In this document: one piece after another, positions 59,550 through 64,000 of the stretch
How the letters are laid out: each line of letters opens with the position of its first letter
Position numbering within the stretch: position 1 is the stretch's first letter
From: Agapetus fuscipes
Lineage: Eukaryota; Arthropoda; Insecta; Trichoptera; Glossosomatidae
Direction: 5' to 3'
Assembly (NCBI GenBank): GCA_951799405.1
Contig: OX637345.1
Span: 2,728,001 to 2,792,000 of the forward strand
DNA length: 64,000 nt
Notes under the pieces: model-generated
Seen by the model: only the letters and a program-made list of their open reading frames with translations
Databases searched by the model: none
Told to the model about the DNA's origin: nothing
Position numbers and translations under genes: made by a program

Positions 59550-59690
59550 TGACATCACATGGTTGCTATGAAAAAAGAAAACTAATATTTTGTTATTCCT
59601 TGCTAAGGACCTTAGTCTCATACTGAGGTGACGTTTGTCCGGCGAGAAAAAAAACGACTTTCAAAATTGTGCGGAGTCCATTAAGTTATT
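59550..59690 (+). repeat. TGACGTCA dispersed repeat
   Basis: TGTGACATCACATGGTTGCT, TTGCTAAGGACCTTAGTC, GACGTTTGTCCGGCGAGAAA, GTGCGGAGTCCATT: the longest ordered copy. Confidence 0.5.
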
Positions 59691-59720
59691 AATCATAATC
59701 AACATCAATGTCAGAAGGCT

Positions 59721-59921
59721 ATGGTTCGATCCCCACAAGGGTGTCAAAAATGATTTCCCGTTTTGGTATATATATTGGATCCTATAAATAAAACTATCGG
59801 CAGGGTTAACTTAGTCAGCACAAAAAATGAGAACCTGCCCCTCTCCGGGAACTGGGTAAACCCCGCTTCATTTGAAATGGTTGACGTAAGACGGGCGCCT
59901 ACCTGTAAAAATTAATAGCTT
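59721..59921 (+). mobile_element. SINE-B, 5'-truncated, merging into a tandem array
   Basis: Starts at the B box GGTTCGATCCCC and ends at ACCTGTAAAAATTAATAGCT, where the 56-bp array takes over. Confidence 0.7.
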
Positions 59922-59922
59922 C

Positions 59923-60216
59923 CACAACAAGGCACTGCCTTTAGAAAAGGATGGTGACCAGCAGAGACAAATGGTTAGCACAAGGCACTACCTTTATGAG
60001 AGGGCAGACATTATAAAGACAAATGGCTTGCACAACAAGGCACTGCCTTTACAAGAGGATGGCGACCAGCAGAGACAAATGGCTAGCGCAACAAGGCACT
60101 GCCTTTACAAGAGCATAGTGGCTAGCAGAGATAAATGGTTAGCGCAACAATGCACTGCCTTTACAAGAGGATGGCGACCAGTAGAGACAAATGGCTAGCA
60201 CAACAAGGCACTGCCT
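59923..60216 (+). repeat. 56-bp tandem array, 5.3 units
   Basis: Unit CACAACAAGGCACTGCCTTT, ACAAGAGGATGGCGACCAGC and AGAGACAAATGGCTAG. The second unit is four bases shorter and diverged; units 3-5 are most alike. A 75-codon ORF across it changes frame every unit and is not a protein. Confidence 0.9.
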
Positions 60217-60489
60217 AAATACATGATAATGGTTATAAAAATACAAATATACAGATATTACTTCTATGTACTCGTATGATTCATGTTGGAATAAATTCGA
60301 AAGTCGCTTTTAACCTGTATAGGCTACATATAATAATAGTTAGTGTTTATAGTAAAAACTAGTTTTTGATATTATGCCATCAACAAATAACAACTTTTTA
60401 TCAAAACCAGTATGGAACATGGTTATTTTCGTTTTTATTACGCTTATCTAATACGTTGTTATGAGACTTACCACCAATGAGGTTCGCAC

Positions 60490-60600
60490 GTGAATTGACA
60501 TGGACAAAATTGTGTCGTCACCCGGCCGGATTGCTAGAGAAAATGCACACAAATATTTGTGTTTTGTTTTGCCGGGAAAAAAGTTCCGAATTCATAAATG
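60490..60600 (+). repeat. TGACGTCA dispersed repeat
   Basis: ATTGTGTCGTCACCCGGCCG, GATTGCTAGAGAAAATG, TTGCCGGGAAAAAAGTTCCG. Preceded (60217-60489) by AT-rich DNA without features. Confidence 0.5.
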
Positions 60601-60969
60601 TACGACCTCATTAATTTTAGTTTTTGAAAAATTAATTCGTAAAGAGGAATGCAATCCACCTACCTATGTTTGCTTGGCCAGAAAACATGCAATATCATTG
60701 CCAGTTAATAGTTCATCATTTGAATCTTATTTCATTAATCAGTAATTAATAAAAACATGATGACATCTGTGTCAAGTGTTGCTAAGTTCCTACTAAAATT
60801 TCAAGAAAATTATTTGCATATTTTTGCAGCTTAGATTATAAATTGTTAACATAAGTACGTAACTATAAAAAATTTAAACTACATACATAATTATTTTTTC
60901 AGATTTTAATGTCAAAGGTAGGTAGGTACGTAAATCATTAAAATGATTTTTGTACGTTGGCAAGTTTTT

Positions 60970-61345
60970 TTTTTAGTGCAGCACCAAGAATGTTCCAAAT
61001 TTGAATTTGTAATTCGAATCATTATCATGTTTAAACGACCAACAAGTCGAGCTCCCACTTTTTATGAATATTAAAAAATCATTAAATAATAATGTTTCTT
61101 TGCTTTTTTAAATTCCAAAGTCAAAATAATAAATGTGACGTCATACCACCGGGTTGCTAGGGAAATGGCAAACTAATAGATACTTTGTTTTAATATTATA
61201 TTGGTTGATGAGGCACTATAAATATAGAATTGTATCGTTTGCCCGCCAAAAAAAAAAATACAGATACAATTTTTTTGCCGATTTCATTAGTTTAACCATC
61301 CAACCCGGCCGGCTGATGTCACATTTTTTTCTGTGTCAGTTCACA
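60970..61345. repeat. TGACGTCA dispersed repeat, several pieces
   Basis: GTTCCAAATTTGAATTTG (60992), TGTGACGTCATACCACCGGG (61134) with TTGCTAGGGAAATGGC, and CCCGGCCGGCTGATGTCACA (61304) in the same orientation class. Confidence 0.4.
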
Positions 61346-61885
61346 TGCCGTCCTCATTGTGTATACATTTGACATACAGTTAAATAAACAATATTTGAGT
61401 GAGACGATAATAAGCCCATAGCGGTACCAGCATATTTTTTCTACATTTCAACTGTTTCTCTTACAAATGTGTTTTTAATTTTATAACATGGCTTCCCAAA
61501 ATACGAGTAATGTAGTCAATAGATTTTTGGCAAATACGGAATATCCCATGATAAGTTACAATAAGAGGAGAACTTGAATGAAATAGATTGTGACTCTGGA
61601 TGGAATGAAAGAAGTACATATGCAACGAAACAATGATAAAATTATTATTAAGACCTATTGTTTTTTTGTGCACAACAGGTTACCCTAATTACAGTGCACC
61701 CTCACAGCTATCAACACGCTGGGAGGAACTCTTTTGCTAGATTTTTAAATCTTAATAAATTACTTCAAAAAATATCTATATTAGATTTATTTAAGAGCTT
61801 TATACTCCGAGTCACAGAGTGTTGCGCCACGACATCAGTACTGCTTTTTGGTACATGAAATAAATCATGCCCTCATCCTTGGGTG
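61346..61885. other. No gene or known repeat seen
   Basis: AT-rich, low-complexity in part. Confidence 0.45.
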
Positions 61886-62392
61886 TAGTCTGTAACTGTA
61901 ACTGTAACTCTGTCGCCATTCCGCTAGGGGTGGCCAGAGCCTCTGCAGAGCTGCCTCCATTTTTTCCTATCCTTACATACCTCTTTCAATTCATTCACAT
62001 CCATCACCTTTTTAATGCATTTTCTTCTTTTACGTTCACTTTGTATATCCCACTCTTTCACAACCTCCTCAATCTGATCACTCCATACTTTTTTCGGTCG
62101 TTCCTTCCCTCTTTTTCCGTTCACACTTTTTTTGTATACATACTTTGTCAATCTATCATCATTCATTCTTTCCACATGCCCAAACCATCTCATCACATTC
62201 TTTTGTACCTTAACTTTCACATCCTCTTTCAAATTACATTATTTTTTTACCCATTCATTCCTAACTCTATCCCTCAGAGTTTTTCCTGTCATACTTCTCA
62301 AATGCTTCATTTCCACCGTACATACTTTACTCATTTCGATATCGTTCACTATCCATGCTTCACTTCCATACATCAAAGTCGGCATGCATCAA
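61886..62392 (-). mobile_element. RTE-2 LINE: reverse-transcriptase C-terminus plus tail
   Basis: Reference copy. The minus frame reads MRWFGHVERMNDDRLTKYVY, then KKSVNGKRGKERPKKVWSDQ, IEEVVKEWDIQSERKRRKCI, KKVMDVNELKEVCKDRKKWR and QLCRGSGHP before the stop. Upstream, after a shift, comes the SEAWIVNDIEMSKVCTVEMK region. The 3' end is GGAATGGCGACAGAGTTACA and (GTTACA)n. Nearly identical to 63085-63568. Confidence 0.85.
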
Positions 62393-62459
62393 AGTCGTCA
62401 GGCACATACAACCTGTAGCTCTCCAACAGGGTGGGGCTCAACTATGAGAGAAGTTACAT

Positions 62460-62560
62460 CATTCTCGAAGTTTCGCTAGCGTCGCAGCCAACGTCTTCAC
62501 AGTCACCGTTTCTGCACTACGATTTAGAATTAAGTCACTTCATCCTCAATCGTCATTGCA
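62460..62560 (-). repeat. CTGAAGAC-hairpin repeat
   Basis: Minus strand: GTGCAGAAACGGTGACTGTG, AAGACGTTGGCTGCGACGCT, AGCGAAACTTCGAGAATGA. Confidence 0.5.
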
Positions 62561-62571
62561 AAGATGTATTG

Positions 62572-62972
62572 ATGTAAGTTGCAAAGATATATTGGCATTT
62601 AAGGCTCATATTTAATGCACGCCCACCAGCAGACAGTTCGCGATTTCACATGCTGCATGTGTCCTTACAGAACTTTAACTCACATCCACATAAATATACA
62701 TAGACAAGTATACAAATGAGGTTTGACTTTCTTTTCTCTAGGTATATAATATATGTATGTATGTCTATATCTCAGTTACAAAGGTATATTTGCAAGCAGA
62801 AATGTATAAGTTCGCGCTTACACATCCTGCATGTGTACAAAATAAACCAAATATCACATGAATCTAAACCCGGCTACTCCTGCCGACTCCTGAAACCGAG
62901 GTGGCATTGTCAAAAGGGAACCGAAATTGTAAAGCATGGGGGTCAGTCTCATACCAACCTATTAGTCATGAA
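62572..62972 (-). mobile_element. RTE-1 LINE 3' ends, two old copies
   Basis: 62572-62675 (tail GTAAGTTGCAAAGATATATT) and 62770-62972 (CAGTTACAAAGGTATATTTG to ACCAACCTATTAGTCATG), both diverged. Confidence 0.6.
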
Positions 62973-62983
62973 ACAGATAAGAA

Positions 62984-63048
62984 TTGATGGGAATCAAATC
63001 CACGACCTTTCGAATTCGAGTCCGATGCGTTAACCACTACTTTATAGA
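62984..63048 (-). mobile_element. Isolated tRNA-like SINE head
   Basis: Minus strand: GTCTATAAAGTAGTGGTTAA, CGCATCGGACTCGAATTCG, then AAGGTCGTGGATTTGATTCC. Like the SINE-A head, without its body. Confidence 0.5.
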
Positions 63049-63084
63049 CCAAAAATATAGTGAACGGTAGTTTGCGTGCGTAAA

Positions 63085-63568
63085 GTAACTGTAACTCTGT
63101 CGCCATTCCGCTAGGGGTGGCCAGAGCCTCTGCAGAGTTGCCTCCATTTTTTCCTATCCTTACATATCTCTTTCAATTCATTCACATCCATCACCTTTTT
63201 CATGCATTTTCTTCTTTTACGTTCACTTTGTATATCCCACTCTTTCACAACCTCCTCAATCTGATCACTCCATACTTTTTTCGGTCGTTCCTTCCCTCTT
63301 TTTCCGTTCACACTTTTTTTGTATACATACTTTGTCAATCTATCATCATTCATTCTTTCCACATGCCCAAACCATCTCATCACATTTTTTGTACCTTAAC
63401 TTTCACATCCTCTTTCAAATTACATTCTTTTTTTACCCATTTATTCCTAACTCTATCCCTCAGAGTTTTTCCTGTCATGCTTCTCAAATGCTTCATTTCC
63501 ACCGTACATACTTTACTCATTTCGCTATCGTTCACTGTCCATGCTTCACTTCCATACATCAAGTAGAA
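63085..63568 (-). mobile_element. RTE-2 LINE: reverse-transcriptase C-terminus plus tail
   Basis: Differs from the 61886-62392 copy at only a handful of positions and stops at the same upstream point (CTTGATGTATGGAAGTGAAG on the minus strand). The frame is broken once, at a one-base deletion near 63384. Confidence 0.85.
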
Positions 63569-64000
63569 ACATTTAAATTCTAAACACTCATTGCAACTTA
63601 GATTGATGAAGTTGATTCCGGTTAGAGATGGCTAATCACACTAGATATAATCCATTCCATCGATTCGAACTGTCAAAGTCACACACAAAATCTTGTGCTC
63701 TTTACAAATGGTTATAACTTTAGCTATTTTTAATCCTTAGCCCAATTTGGCTTTGAAATCTTTTTCCATATGTGTTCTGTGATTTGTGTACTGAGTGGGG
63801 TATTTATATGTGCACTTTTAACCACTTTTTTATATGTTGATTTGAAATTTGACTACACCCAACATTGTTGTTACAATTATGATATTATATTATAAACTTA
63901 AATGTAAATATTTACACAACTAATAATCTACAATAACCAACAGTGTTCAGTGTAAAAGGACCTGAATCTGAAAAAAAAAAAAAAAAATGAAGTGCCGTAT
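63569..64000. other. Unassigned; RTE-1 tail scrap and terminal A-run
   Basis: TTGCAACTTAGATTGATG (63592) is an RTE-1 tail. About 17 A at 63971-63988, following GGACCTGAATCTG, may be the 3' end of an unrecognised retroposon. Confidence 0.35.

Noticed and set aside
59971..60198. 75-codon ORF with repeated RDKW/LYKR words
   Set aside because: Product of a 56-bp tandem array, which is not a multiple of three, so the repeats do not stay in frame.
61867..62418. 183-codon plus-strand ORF and the 149-codon one at 63117
   Set aside because: They are antisense to the RTE-2 coding end, whose minus frame has the reverse-transcriptase motifs.

Overview
The window looks like repeat-saturated, AT-rich nuclear DNA of an arthropod, most likely a butterfly or moth. 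There is no operon, ribosome binding site or dense coding strand. Nearly all recognisable sequence is retroposon or DNA-transposon derived, including tRNA-headed SINEs, RTE-like LINE 3' ends, hAT-type MITEs with CAGTGGCGA ends and foldback-like arrays. The lepidopteran placement rests on remembered resemblance of families and was not tested. Family names used here are mine: SINE-A1, SINE-A2, SINE-B and SINE-AB; RTE-1 (tail (TTAGA)n) and RTE-2 (tail (TAACTG)n); L2-group LINE; LINE-J; MITE-1 to MITE-5; LTR-A, B and C; FB (foldback-like) arrays.

No complete host gene is visible. The best host-gene candidate is one internal exon of 55 codons at 33376-33540 (+). It has a splice acceptor, a donor and one predicted membrane helix. 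A weaker candidate 5' exon lies at 58960-59229 (+). All other protein-like ORFs are C-terminal ends of LINE reverse-transcriptase polyproteins: RTE-1 at 57053-57400 (-), RTE-2 at 61.9-62.4 and 63.1-63.6 kb (-), L2-group at 44.8-45.2 kb (+) and 53.0-53.4 kb (-), LINE-J near 30 kb (-), and others at 3.3, 42.1, 44.1 and 54.9 kb.

Layout. 0-20 kb is a dense nest of SINEs and RTE-1 tails with MITE-1, MITE-2, MITE-3, a hAT-like MITE and two solo LTRs. 20-29 kb holds two foldback-like loci, more SINEs and two long-TIR MITEs. 29-34 kb carries LINE-J and the least repetitive stretch, which ends in the candidate exon. 34-38 kb has a foldback-like locus with a 15-bp array, an 87-bp-arm hairpin and nested MITEs. 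38-50 kb is SINE and LINE debris with a foldback-like locus flanked by 88-bp direct repeats and a textbook hAT MITE with a perfect 8-bp target duplication. 50-53 kb has two more foldback-like loci and an L2-group LINE. 53-64 kb is sparser, with the longest RTE-1 copy, a 56-bp tandem array and two near-identical RTE-2 copies.

The most interesting system is a modular SINE family. One tRNA-derived head and body, always ending at the same AAGCTCG word, is joined to three different 3' modules. The first ends like the L2-group LINE, the second is the 3' end of LINE-J, and the third is a complete second tRNA-headed SINE (SINE-B). The first two modules are shared with LINEs present in this same window. 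The third makes a dimeric SINE with two pol III heads that has clearly moved as a unit: two copies have matching target duplications. A second theme is foldback-like loci, in which 15-16 bp units built around TTTTGTC occur in inverted orientation around unrelated cargo.
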